A stretch of 64,000 nucleotides of DNA from Oidiodendron maius Zn. Taxonomy: Eukaryota > Ascomycota > Leotiomycetes > Myxotrichaceae. Both the position numbers and the translations under genes were made by a program. The stretch spans positions 1,984,001 through 2,048,000 of the forward strand of contig KN832871.1 in assembly GCA_000827325.1 (NCBI GenBank). Reading direction: 5' to 3'. Of this stretch, positions 22,780 to 32,677 are shown one piece after another. Position 1 is the stretch's first letter. Every line of letters begins with the position of its first letter. The notes beneath the pieces were generated by a model. It was not told the origin of the DNA, searched no databases, and saw only the letters and a list, made by a program, of their open reading frames with translations.

Positions 22780-24079
22780 TCAGTGCTCGCCGAGGGGAGT
22801 AGAGTTGTGCGTCCCGGTCTGTCGAGGAAGTGTCGTGTTGGGATACTGGACAGTTGGGTGGCCCCGTTGGAAGAGGGGGTGCCTATGATGCTCTTGATCC
22901 TTGGGAAAGCAGATCAGCCGTCGGGATTCTCTCGGAAGGTACTCTTTCATCTGTATGTCCGGAACTGGGACGACTTCCCCTAATTTCAGCCTTACAAGCA
23001 AGAATCTGTCCCAACTTTTTAGCGAACTGGTAGGTGCCCCAGGTTCCTCTGACTGCACACTAGGCGGTTGGTATTTGTATTGTCTGCGGAGCTCTCGGGC
23101 CATCCAGTTATGCATCTTCTTCCATTGCCTGTCTGAAACATGTTCCCCGAACGCCGACTCTACTGCCTGCTCCATGCGCGCGCGAATCGCACCAAACTTT
23201 ATTATTTCCCAGTCTGGGGAAGGGCTTTCTGCATGCTGGCATATAACCTCTGGTTCAGCCTCTGGTTCGATCTCTGGTTCGATCTCTGGTTCGATTTGTT
23301 GAGCTGTCTGGGCCGGGTTCCCTTTAATTGAAATTCTCTGAAGTTTTTGATATGGTCTTCCGTTCCCAGTGTTTGCCCTCTTCCTACTACTTGGGCTTAT
23401 AGTCTCTGACTGGGTAATGTCTTGGGAAAACTCCTCTGGTCTAACGAATGTCGATGTGTACTCCTTGAATCCTCGGGATCCCTTCTCCCCTTTGCTGGTT
23501 AAGCCATGCTACCACTGAGTTGTATTGGGTTTGTAATCTCTTTGGGAGATCTTCCTTGTGCTTGTCATAGTATTCCTGTATGAGGTCTTGGCCAGGAAGG
23601 ATTCTCTTGTCCAAGTGCTTCTCCTTGATGTTTCGGTATTCCAAAGATTTTGATCGGGCTTTTGGCTGAGCAGCTGTATCTCTGTTCCTCTTCCTCCGTG
23701 TGCGTGGTTTGTCTCCCATGGCTTCCCTTGTCGCGTAGGATTGCTCCCCAGTTTCCCCATGCTCACTCATTCCTGTACCCTGCAATCTCTCTCCCAAAGC
23801 TTCTATCCCTCCGAATCTACGTTCTCCAAGCTCTGGGAATCGTGTGATATTCTTTCTTAGATATTCCTCATCTTTCTCATGAGATGGGGATTGTATGATT
23901 TCCCTCCGGCTAAAGGTGTGTTCAAAGGAACTTACTATGGATGGCTGGGGAGTCATATAACTGCTCCCTCCTCCTATCTGGTATTCGCCTTCTTGTGGGC
24001 TGCCAGGGATTTCGATAATCGATCTATCACTCCTAGTCATGGCTGCGTCCTTGTTAATGTGCGGTGTGATGTGTAACAT
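22780..24079 (-). CDS. unrecognised basic protein with EPEI repeat, 416 aa (intron or frameshift at 23.5 kb)
   Basis: I do not recognise the family. A frame opens at the ATG at 24079; a second open frame continues to the stop at 22780. A 49-nt intron at 23512-23464 (GTAGCA donor, CTTAAC branch, CAAG acceptor) joins them in frame as 24079-23513 plus 23463-22780. The donor is weak and the bases it would remove look protein-like (VAWLNQQ), so a one-base frameshift near 23481-23493 in a G-run is the alternative. The protein has a low-complexity N-terminus, a basic segment (RTRRKRNRDT...KARSK), a helical region with KEDLPKRLQTQYNSV, then four EPEI/EPEA units (23249-23296), and a charged helix with RQWKKMHNWMARELRRQYKY. 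No signal peptide or catalytic motif is seen. It could be a nucleic-acid-binding host gene or the product of an old mobile element. Confidence 0.5.
23249..23296. repeat. four 12-bp tandem units encoding EPEI/EPEA
   Basis: Four units of TCTGGTTCGATC or close variants in a row. On the minus strand they encode EPEI, EPEI, EPEI and EPEA in the unrecognised protein. The unit length is a multiple of three, so copy change keeps the frame. Confidence 0.8.
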
Positions 24080-24716
24080 AGTTCTCCTAGGTGATGTGTG
24101 ATGTAGCCCTCCTAGTGGCAGTCTAGGGAAGAGAAGGGCAACGTGAGTGGGATGATGCCGTTGTGATGATCCCCTGGGAAGAAGATAGACTTGAAGTGTG
24201 TTTTGAGGGCCTTAATCAATAGTTCTCCTTGGTGTAGTTGATGGTCGCGCAGCTCCCTCTAATGCAAAGGTGAGATGTTGGATGATGATACTATGATATC
24301 AATTGGAGAGCGTGGCAGCTCCGCTGAGCCGTCTCTTGTGTCGTGTCGAGCCCGTCTAGTTGGATATCAGCAATGCTGGTGGACTCACATTGGTTGTCGT
24401 AAATTCGTGTCCTGGAGCACTCAATATGTCACCGAGGACTGATTATGAATAGATAGTCTGGTAATGAGGAGGTATTTTAGTGTCGAGAGGTATAGGCGGA
24501 GGGTTGTGGTGGCCTCCGGCGCCGTCAGAAAGAAGGGAGAAAGACAATTGATGCCAGGGATAGCCACGGGGTTGATCTTTGGGCTTGCTTAATGTAATGT
24601 GTAATATATTATCATTTGTCTAGCAAGAATACAATCCCGAAAATGACTTCTGGCTCATCAGTTCATAGCGTCCGAAACATGGCCCGTACGCCTTCAACGC
24701 CTGGATTACAAACTCT
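24080..24716. other. intergenic region
   Basis: Upstream region of the EPEI protein and 3' side of the four-TM membrane protein gene. Near-repeats of a GTGATGTGT-containing segment occur at about 24065-24105. No gene was seen. Confidence 0.45.
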
Positions 24717-25577
24717 CTAATACCTAGGCGAGTGTCCATACGTGCGAAACTCAGAGGCCTCCTTCCAATCCTCACGTGGTCGCTCGTTCTTCGCCTGATA
24801 TCTCGATTCCTCTGATGTCTTGAGCGACCTCAGTCTCCGCAAGTCGGCGGTATAAGGCGGGACGACAGGGTCAACGAATGGCATTGTGTTCGCGGGCATC
24901 CTGGTTGGGCTCCCATCCCTATACCGATCTTGAATTGTCGGTTCCTCACCATAGAAGTAATCCTCACCGCCGAAGTCGGGGGGCGTGAGATCTTGACCCT
25001 TCTCTGGGGACGGAAATTCATGGAATGACTCTTCATGGTGGTGATGCTTGTGATGCTCCCTCCGCAGAACCTCCTCTGGGCTCGGGGATCCGATAGGGCT
25101 CTGCCAGACAATGACCCCCAGAAAGATGAGGCCGAAAAGAGACGCGAATCCCACTGCCACCCACCCAATGGGACCTGTATACGCGGCCACTACCAGCCCG
25201 AGAAAGATAAATGATGTGAATAGTAGGCCGAACAGCACGACACTGACGGCGGTGGCCCACCACATGACAATGCGTCGCTCATGACTGTCCGTTGTACCGA
25301 AGTAATTGACCGCCTGCGGTCGATAGAGGGACAATGCGGAGGCAGAGGCAGAGGTAAGGGCGAGGTCGATGATGAGGAGGAGGAAGGCTATGGAGAGGTA
25401 GTTCTGGATGGTGACCGTGGTGACTCCATAGTCAATCCATGGCTGCACGGGCGTCTGGACAATCTTTGCGAAGGAGAGGGATGCGCCTAACGTCGCTACT
25501 CCGACGACAGTGGTGAAGAACTTTTCAAAGTAGGAGGCTAATCGCTCGCCTGGATGCGGAGCGGGGGGGTTGGACAT
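24717..25577 (-). CDS. four-TM membrane protein, 286 aa
   Basis: Single exon; ATG at 25577 is the first in-frame methionine codon. Four hydrophobic segments are seen at about residues 20-40, 60-85, 110-140 and 145-170. A His-rich stretch (HHKHHHHEE) follows, then a hydrophilic, charged C-terminal tail of about 100 residues with many P, D, R and Y. There is no cleavable signal peptide. The layout (compact four-helix membrane part plus long cytosolic tail) resembles uncharacterised fungal membrane proteins; I cannot name a family. The cluster of histidines could bind metal, but this is only suggestive. Confidence 0.75.
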   Translation of the reverse strand: MSNPPAPHPGERLASYFEKFFTTVVGVATLGASLSFAKIVQTPVQPWIDYGVTTVTIQNYLSIAFLLLIIDLALTSASASALSLYRPQAVNYFGTTDSHERRIVMWWATAVSVVLFGLLFTSFIFLGLVVAAYTGPIGWVAVGFASLFGLIFLGVIVWQSPIGSPSPEEVLRREHHKHHHHEESFHEFPSPEKGQDLTPPDFGGEDYFYGEEPTIQDRYRDGSPTRMPANTMPFVDPVVPPYTADLRRLRSLKTSEESRYQAKNERPREDWKEASEFRTYGHSPRY

Positions 25578-27436
25578 GACCGGGAGAGAGCTCAACTCTG
25601 GGATTGCGAGAACGTTTAATTTGAGAGGCAAAATTTATGAATTGTATGAGTATTGTAGTATTAAGCAATGTGATTTTTTTGGCTTCCTCTTGGATGAGCA
25701 GATCATGAAGCGGTTTGAGGTGATGGGAACCCGCGATATTTACTTTTGTTGCCATGGCAACGGACGAGGAGTGTCTTAGATGTGAGCACACATCTTTGTC
25801 GTGCCTTGCCAATTGACAAAACATATTGCTTCGTAAGACAGCTCCAAATGGGAAACGATCACAGCGGAAGCTCGACCCAATCTATTCCGTTGCGATGCTT
25901 AGTATTCTACATGCAGTATTTTGGTGTCTGCGCAACACTTCTGAGAAAATCATACGTGCTAATCCAAGTTCTCCTGCCTAAATTCCATTCAATTAGTATT
26001 TAACTTGGAATATTTCTGAAATATGCTCTCTAATAGCCGGAGGTATTGCCGAAGTATTCGTCGTATACATATATAAAGGCAGTTCTTCTCGACGCTCTGG
26101 GCTTTGAGGTCCCAGATATCTTCAACCTCATTACACCCAGATAGAATCATCTCAAGACGGAAGCTTTATCATTGCTTTCCCTAGAGGGAAACGCTTGCTC
26201 TTCCAGCCGCTCAACACACATGATATGGGAAATGTAGGTATAAACTGATGTGTGTCGTGAGATATTGCTGACGAAATATTAGGTAGAAGGATTAACTGGC
26301 CAGGACCAACTGCTAATGAAACGGGTTAGACCTGTGTGTATTCGATCTCCTATTATTCTCAATGTGTACCTGAGTCGGTGAGAAACTTTGAGGCTTAGGT
26401 TTGCTAGCCCTCAGGAGAATACTGCGGTCGAGGTCTGCTGCAAGATGACGGCTTCAGTATATTTCTGATATTAAGCTTGTACCTGGACATTGGTGTACCG
26501 CTGAATTACATCAGATATCCCATAGCAGGAGCAGAATGCGGCCATTTCTCCATAATCTATCCAATACTCTTTCAGAGATCGTAAGATGAAGGGGGTGGTG
26601 GGTTTATCCAGTTATCGACGAAATTAATGACAAGATGGATATTTCGCGCGTCAGGTAGACTAACCACATGGACTATGGGAGATGAGAGCTTTGTCATTAC
26701 AAGTGGGACTAATTTTGTCTCTACAATTGACCCGGGGCTCAACTACACAGATAGTCTCGCTCTCCACACGCCACTAATTTTGGGACTTATCATGTTCACC
26801 CTAATTGCTGGGGCGAAGTTGACTCCTAGGGGTCTTCTTAGGCTGAGGACCACGCAACCGTGGCTCCCACTATCGGTAATAAGCCGTTATTCCGGAGGAG
26901 TATGGCGCGACTGTCAATTCGGACGAGGCTGCTTGGCAGAAAGCAGTTCTGAACAAACAATTGCAGGCTATATTTATTGGCAGTATGGTGACAGCCTTAG
27001 TAGTGGTCAGACACGTAACAATGGATATACGATCTATTATGGAACGGCCGATTGTACTACTTTGGTGAGTTTGAAGGTTTCGAGAGCACATCAGACGTAC
27101 TGCTGCCTTTACTGAGCTGTATACATGGTCAATAATCTCCAAAGAATCGTACACGCCAAAACCTCTGCCACTTCCACTGTACATGCTTTGACTATGTTTG
27201 ACAACGACCCATTTGCTTCAACTCCCCCCTCTTGACCCGGGCTTAATCGAACTTTTCCCTTGTGAGCCCGTAGCCGTAGGTGTAAATATTTCTGTAAGTC
27301 TCTCTACCGGGACGGCGACTGGTGATTCCGAGCTGTAACAGTTAGTTAGTCGATGCCAATATCCAGAGAGGATACTTGGAATTTGGAGCAACATCTAGAG
27401 TAGTAGCATTGCGTGCATACTCGTTTGCTTTTGCAA
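25578..27436. other. AT-rich intergenic region
   Basis: Gene-poor, AT-rich DNA. The only frame of note is the 162-codon one at 26627-27115, listed separately at low confidence. Confidence 0.45.
26627..27115 (+). CDS. doubtful hypothetical protein, 162 aa
   Basis: An ATG-started frame in AT-rich DNA. The C-terminal half has a cysteine/aromatic-rich stretch (DCQFGRGC, YIYWQYGDSLSS, NNGYTIYYGTADCTT) that looks more protein-like than its surroundings. I see no family, no signal peptide at its start and no intron signals that improve it. It may be a degraded secreted-protein gene or chance. Confidence 0.25.
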   Translation: MTRWIFRASGRLTTWTMGDESFVITSGTNFVSTIDPGLNYTDSLALHTPLILGLIMFTLIAGAKLTPRGLLRLRTTQPWLPLSVISRYSGGVWRDCQFGRGCLAESSSEQTIAGYIYWQYGDSLSSGQTRNNGYTIYYGTADCTTLVSLKVSRAHQTYCCLY

Positions 27437-27925
27437 TTAGGGAAAAGATGAAATATTTTGCTTCACGTACGTTGCATTCAGTCGTTTTCGCTCCTCATCT
27501 ACGACCCAACAACTCCACCTCCTGGTTCCAGGCCCCGTAAATCTATGGCCTCCTTCACAATCCCAATCCTGCACACCATCGCAAGCCCCCATCCTCCCAG
27601 CCTCCGGAGTAATGCTACAGTCGGCAAACCTCTTTCCCTCTCTGGTTAAGTACGCCTGGGTCGCGAAGTAGTCGTGGATCTGGAGATCATTGACCCCTCC
27701 AAGGGTAAACAGCTTGCTGTTCGAAACGTCGGTGGCTTTGTAGCACCATTCATTCAGATAGTTACTTTGGGAAGGCAGCCAGGCAATGAATGTCATGGTC
27801 GGTGGCCAGAAAACGTCGCCGAGGTAGATTGGAACATCGGGGTCCAGTTTGGCCTCCATGATACTTAAGTTGCTGGCCCCGAAGGTCACAGGAAGAAGAG
27901 CGAGAATAGAGATGAAGTATTTCAT
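27437..27925 (-). CDS. small secreted cysteine-containing protein, 162 aa
   Basis: Single exon from the ATG at 27925. It begins with a typical signal peptide (MKYFISILALLPVTFGAS). The mature part of about 145 residues is rich in aromatic residues and has five cysteines (NEWCYK, ADCSI, GACDG, DWDCEG, WSCWV) plus late N-glycosylation sequons (NAT, NIS). No catalytic domain was recognised. It is probably an extracellular or effector-like protein; odd cysteine number means one is unpaired or the model is slightly incomplete. Confidence 0.7.
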   Translation of the reverse strand: MKYFISILALLPVTFGASNLSIMEAKLDPDVPIYLGDVFWPPTMTFIAWLPSQSNYLNEWCYKATDVSNSKLFTLGGVNDLQIHDYFATQAYLTREGKRFADCSITPEAGRMGACDGVQDWDCEGGHRFTGPGTRRWSCWVVDEERKRLNATYVKQNISSFP

Positions 27926-28617
27926 CTTCACTGGTTGTGATGGAGCAAAAAAGAGCCGGAGTTGGGATAAGGACTGACTACAGCAAATCACATAACTGAG
28001 AAGCAAGAACACAAATACCTCAATGTTTGGTTGAAGAAACGTGTACTTAACGCATCCCCTCTCAAACTATGGGAGGGACTCCTGACAATAATAAATGAGC
28101 CTAATACCGAGACGCTCGTCTCGTATTATCACTGCATAGCAGGCCATTTTATCCGCGAGTATTTTGAGAGGCCAGGGTACTAAACCTCAAACTCCTTGCC
28201 GATGTTCGATCAGGCTCCAGAGGCGGCAACCCGTCGCCTCGGATAAAATCCTTGATCTCCCGTTAAGCCACTTCCGGATATGGACATCACTTTAAGAGTG
28301 GCCTTAGTCAGGTTCTTCAGCAGTGGCCAGCTTAATAACATGGCAACTTGAGGTCATTTGAAGGATAAGAAGCTGGACATTCGGCGAGTGACTCAACGGC
28401 GTACAACTTCCTATAGTTAACGGGGTAATATTTAGTGATGACTAAGCCTCGGTGGTGGACGGAGTTCGGTATAGCCAAGCCGACGCCGACCTTCACCATA
28501 ACATACGCCGCAGATAAATACACTGCGGCAGTCCCAGATACGGCATGTGTCCGCCTTCAAATACAATATATCTTCTACACGAAATAATACTTCGGGAGCG
28601 TCAAGGACAGTACCATC
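27926..28617. other. divergent promoter region
   Basis: About 690 nt between the secreted protein (-) and the GNAT gene (+), presumably holding both promoters. No other feature was seen. Confidence 0.5.
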
Positions 28618-29241
28618 ATGGGCCTCTCTCTCCGACCCGCAACACCTGTCGACGCCGGCCAAATCGTTGATATCTATTTCTCGGCATTCAAGGATGATGA
28701 CCTCTCTCTTATTTGCTTTCCGCGAATTAAGACCGTGCATGACTTTTGGTTTAACATGATCTTTGAGGAATTGTCCGATCCTCACGCCCATTTTGCCTGT
28801 GTTACTTCTGCAGAATCAACCGGGGAAGAAACCGTTGTGGCCTTCGCCAAGTGGAACTCGCCTTCCGCACCATTGACCCTAGAACTGCCAACTTGGCCAG
28901 TTGGGTCGGATAGCAAACTTGCAAACTATTTCTGTAGCAGTTTCTTCTCCGTGCATAAGAGATTGATGGAGGGGAGAAAACACTGGTACTTGGAACTCAT
29001 CGCCACGAGACCAGAATTTCAGGGCAAGGGAGCGGCAGGTATGCTCATGCGATGGGGATTAGAGAAAGCGGATGAGGAGGGTGTTGAGTCTTATTTGGAA
29101 GCTAGTCCAGAAGGAAAGCCCGTTTACGAGCACTTTGGCTTTGTTGAGCAAGAGGACCTGGAGATTGACCTGGAAGGGAAAGGCCGAGAAGAGAAGTACG
29201 CGGAGGTCTTTATGGTCCGTCCTGTGCAGAATAAGAGATGA
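28618..29241 (+). CDS. GNAT-family N-acetyltransferase, 207 aa
   Basis: Single exon, ATG at 28618. The protein opens with the GNAT beta1-alpha1 pattern LSLRPATPVDAGQIVDIYFSAF. Around residues 120-145 it has WYLELIATRPEFQGKGAAGMLMRW, containing the Q-x-x-G-x-G/A acetyl-CoA pyrophosphate loop. Near 160-175 it has ASPEGKPVYEHFGF, the usual motif B (Y-x-x-x-G-F). Fungal proteins of this size with this pattern acetylate small amines or unknown substrates. The protein is probably cytosolic (no targeting signal). The substrate is not predictable. Confidence 0.9.
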   Translation: MGLSLRPATPVDAGQIVDIYFSAFKDDDLSLICFPRIKTVHDFWFNMIFEELSDPHAHFACVTSAESTGEETVVAFAKWNSPSAPLTLELPTWPVGSDSKLANYFCSSFFSVHKRLMEGRKHWYLELIATRPEFQGKGAAGMLMRWGLEKADEEGVESYLEASPEGKPVYEHFGFVEQEDLEIDLEGKGREEKYAEVFMVRPVQNKR

Positions 29242-30614
29242 ACTATTTAAGATGAGATAGATAGAGATAGATAGCCATAATAGACAAAAACTTGGAGAGA
29301 AGGCCAAAGCTATAGGTGAAGAAGGTTTGCGGAACAGGACGGAGCTTAGTTTTTGTATGAAGCTTTTGGTAATAACGCCATATTTTTTGATCTGTTTACG
29401 TTATTATATGGCTCTACAGAACTACGGATAATGTCTCAATCGTATTACAATGTGGCTTTCATCCTGTCTTCAGATATTTCTTAATCTGCGTGTTTGTGAC
29501 CAAAATTCTGATACGTCGAAATAAAAAAACTGCGTAATTTTTGCTAAATTCTCAGCTGCAATCTTTGCTATGGTGTTACCGTTAATAGATATATAATAGA
29601 ATGATACTTTTCGCTTTTAGTTCAGGTTATCCATATGCTGTGAACCCCCCCCTTTTCCCCCTTTCCCTGGAAGCCCCTGAACGACAAGCGAGCCAATCAC
29701 AGCAATATTCAGTACGTACTCTTGGAGAAGGTAGTTGTGTATATGAAAACATGATCCAAATTGGGCAAACAATTATATTTAACTTGCATAGCCATTAATT
29801 TGATTTTCAAAGCTACCAAGTCTACCAAGTAATGTTTCTGAAGTGGAGTACATGTTAAGTATTTGAGTCAGTCACTGAAGTGGTTTGTCATAATTATATT
29901 GTCAAGTAGATGACAACCAGGTTGTTGTCTGAAATTTGAAAAGAAGTTTATCTCATGACCATACCAGCAGTCATAGCACCCCGGTGAACAGTATTTGATC
30001 TCATGCCCCCTAACATGTAGAATACACTCGTCCGGAATCTGAACCTTAATTAAATATTTAACATGTGAACTGGGAGCTGAAGGTCATTGCGTCTCAAGGT
30101 ATTCTTTGCAGGTTATTATGTTTGTTTTTTGGGAAAGAAGTTCAGTCTACACACAGATGGAATTGAGCCGCAATTCTGTAGGTGGCGATAGTGGAGGTGT
30201 TCGCCATATGATCTTAGAAAAGCATAATGTTTTGCCCTTGTGGCAACCTCTCTAGACGAACCTGGAAACACCTGAGATAAATCTGGATTTGTTGCTGTAG
30301 CACAAATCGTAAGATTCGATATTAGGAAGATATCTTCTGTTTCATGGATAAATATCTACAGACTTTGCCATTCATACTAGCCTGAGGACTATTTGTGACA
30401 TAGAGTAGGTGAATTATTTGCATTATGTATAGATTTGATGCCCCTCAATATTGCGAGGCACGCGGATTTAAAGGACGGGCATTAACACATAAGGTACTTT
30501 GGACGTGCTCATTGCAATGCCCTCTATCATATATTATTGGCTTTATCCTGTGTCAAGAAAAATCCTCGACGAGCAATTCAAAAAGGTGAGAATACCATCA
30601 AGTCAGCTAATATT
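29242..30614. other. AT-rich intergenic region
   Basis: About 1.4 kb of AT-rich DNA with a short GATA-type microsatellite near 29255-29275. No gene, tRNA or transposon end was recognised. Confidence 0.5.
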
Positions 30615-31601
30615 CTATAAGCTCTTCTCATATTTCATAACCTCCTCAATGCCATCCTTAATGCCGTTTGTCTTCACCTCATCCAACCTCTTCAACGGCC
30701 TGCGTGGATAACCACCGTATCCATAGTATGATTGGAGAGCACTCTTAGTCCCTGCAATCGCAGCCTTAGTGAGGACCCAGTCACCTTTGCTCAAGATCTT
30801 TTGTAATTCGAAGGCCTCATCTCTCTTGCCTTCCGTATACAAATTCCACACTTTTACACACACTTTCGGCATCACGTTAGCACCTCCTGCGATAATGCCT
30901 GATCCTCCCGAAACGAGTGTTTGTGCAGTGAAGTCACACATTCCGCCAATCGCCATATATCCACTTCCCTTTGAGAAGGGTGTCAAGGCATTCGTGGCCA
31001 GCGCAACGCGAGTGAGTTTGCCAGTGTTGCCGCATGTGAATTTGGTGCCCACGATGTTTTTGTGTTGAGCAATTCGAATAAGGAGATCTGAATCCATATC
31101 AATCCCTGACACTGCTCCTGGGTAGTTGTACAGAATAATTGGCAACGGAGAAGAGTCCGCCACATCCATAAAGTAGTTGTAGATGGACTCTTCATCTATG
31201 TGGGCACGGAAATATGACGGTGGGAGGAGCAGGACGTAGTCTCCACCCGCAGCCTCAGCTTCCTTTATTAGGGAAACGGTACCTCGAACTGAGCCTTCAG
31301 ATGCACCGACTATGACGGGGACTTGCTTGAAGCCGGCAGCATCAAGCGCTTCGCGGGTAGCACGGGTGACCGCGGCCTTTTCGTCACGAGATAGATGGAC
31401 CGCTTCACCATTCGAGCCCATAGTTACGAGTCCAACTAGTCCAGCTTCTGCAAGTCGGACAGCATGCTTTTTGATAGTGGGAATATCTAATTCCTCAGTC
31501 TCATGGTCGAAGAAAGTCATTGTCGGCGCATAGATGCCAGGGAGAAGGGGGCGGCGACTGGTCGTGTGACCAGTGCCATTCTGTTGAGCCGTTTCTGTCA
31601 T
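30615..31601 (-). CDS. DapA-family 2-keto-acid aldolase, 328 aa
   Basis: Single exon from the ATG at 31601. The protein is a class I (Schiff-base) aldolase/lyase of the dihydrodipicolinate synthase superfamily: a TIM barrel with the pyruvate-forming lysine K187 in IVGTKFTCGN, the catalytic tyrosine Y158 in YNYP, and MGSNGEAVHLS (residues 61-71) as carboxylate-binding loop. Fungal members include 4-hydroxy-2-oxoglutarate aldolases and the aldolases that split 2-keto-3-deoxy sugar acids in D-galacturonate and L-rhamnose breakdown. True DHDPS is unlikely because fungi make lysine by the aminoadipate route. It is divergent with a Gfo/Idh/MocA dehydrogenase across a 1.1-kb promoter, which favours a sugar-acid catabolic role (inference). 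Confidence 0.92.
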   Translation of the reverse strand: MTETAQQNGTGHTTSRRPLLPGIYAPTMTFFDHETEELDIPTIKKHAVRLAEAGLVGLVTMGSNGEAVHLSRDEKAAVTRATREALDAAGFKQVPVIVGASEGSVRGTVSLIKEAEAAGGDYVLLLPPSYFRAHIDEESIYNYFMDVADSSPLPIILYNYPGAVSGIDMDSDLLIRIAQHKNIVGTKFTCGNTGKLTRVALATNALTPFSKGSGYMAIGGMCDFTAQTLVSGGSGIIAGGANVMPKVCVKVWNLYTEGKRDEAFELQKILSKGDWVLTKAAIAGTKSALQSYYGYGGYPRRPLKRLDEVKTNGIKDGIEEVMKYEKSL

Positions 31602-32677
31602 TGTAGGATTCAAGCAAGCAAGACGTGAGGAGATAGATGGTAAAAGTGACGGATGAGGCAGAGTGGGATGGGAAGAATCAAGAAGGGGAAAGAAAGGGAG
31701 GGACAAGGGATGAGGTCGATATAAGAACCTCTAGATTTGATGTCTAGCCACAAATGTCGTCTCCGGCACGGATACTTTTTCCGGGTATTTACGTGGGATA
31801 GAGGATAATAGCGTGGACCTGGCCACCGGTGCGCATTCTAACGGTTTCCCGAGAATTATCGCGCACAGTGTAAGGGACAAGGACGATGGTGTCAGGCGTC
31901 GGGAAGGAAATCCGATTTGGCCCCACCTTCGACGAGATATTCACCGAACATTTGACACCATGCTTCTTGTCTTCACAAGGCTATACGCCACACACCAATT
32001 CGATTTGCGGGGCAAGCGCACCATTGCAGGCCGGCACAGCGTATCTAGCTAGATAGGAGGTCGCAGGAGGGATCACCAAAGATCGTGGACAAGCTAAGAG
32101 AGGCATTTTTATGTCCAATGAGCGCCTCTTGGGCAAAGTCCGCCCGGAATATGGGGCTAGATGCAAGTTCTCCTTCTCCTGGCAGCCATTGTGTCTCAGT
32201 CTGGTGAGTTGCTGATGAGGACGATGTCGACCGTGACTTTCCGGACGAAATTTCCCACCAATAGCCCGACAGAGGACCTTACGAGATTGGCGTGGGGTGC
32301 CGCGAAGATCCTGTGGGGGAGAGATATTAGCCTCCAATTCCTGGCAAAAGAGGACTCGCAGCGCGCAATGCCGCCACTGACAGCAAGATCAGGCAGATGG
32401 TATAGGTGTTGCATTGCCTAAGCCGCTGCAGTGAAGTCCATATTCGTGTTGAGTATTCCCTAGCATGTCGTAGCAATTGGAGTGGATAGTGTGGTGACGG
32501 AGGATATATACTCCGCCAAAACCCGTAATTCTGGCCCAGGCCCAGGGCAGGCACCGGCATATCAAAGGTCACGATGCCTTTCCGCAACACCTTCAACCGT
32601 TCCTGTGTTTCCATACCATTCCTTGACATAGGGTGAAGCTCTTTATCATCCCCGAATAAAAGTACAGTCTTCTCAAC
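31602..32677. promoter_or_regulatory. divergent promoter region of the aldolase/dehydrogenase pair
   Basis: About 1.08 kb between the two divergent start codons. It contains several CGG triplets, including a CGG-N9-CCG inverted pair at 31769-31783, the general form of a Zn2Cys6 dimer site. Co-regulation is inference. Confidence 0.4.

Noticed and set aside
23700-24600. Possible transposon around the EPEI protein
   Set aside because: No terminal inverted repeat, LTR or target-site duplication was found by eye, and no transposase or polymerase motif.
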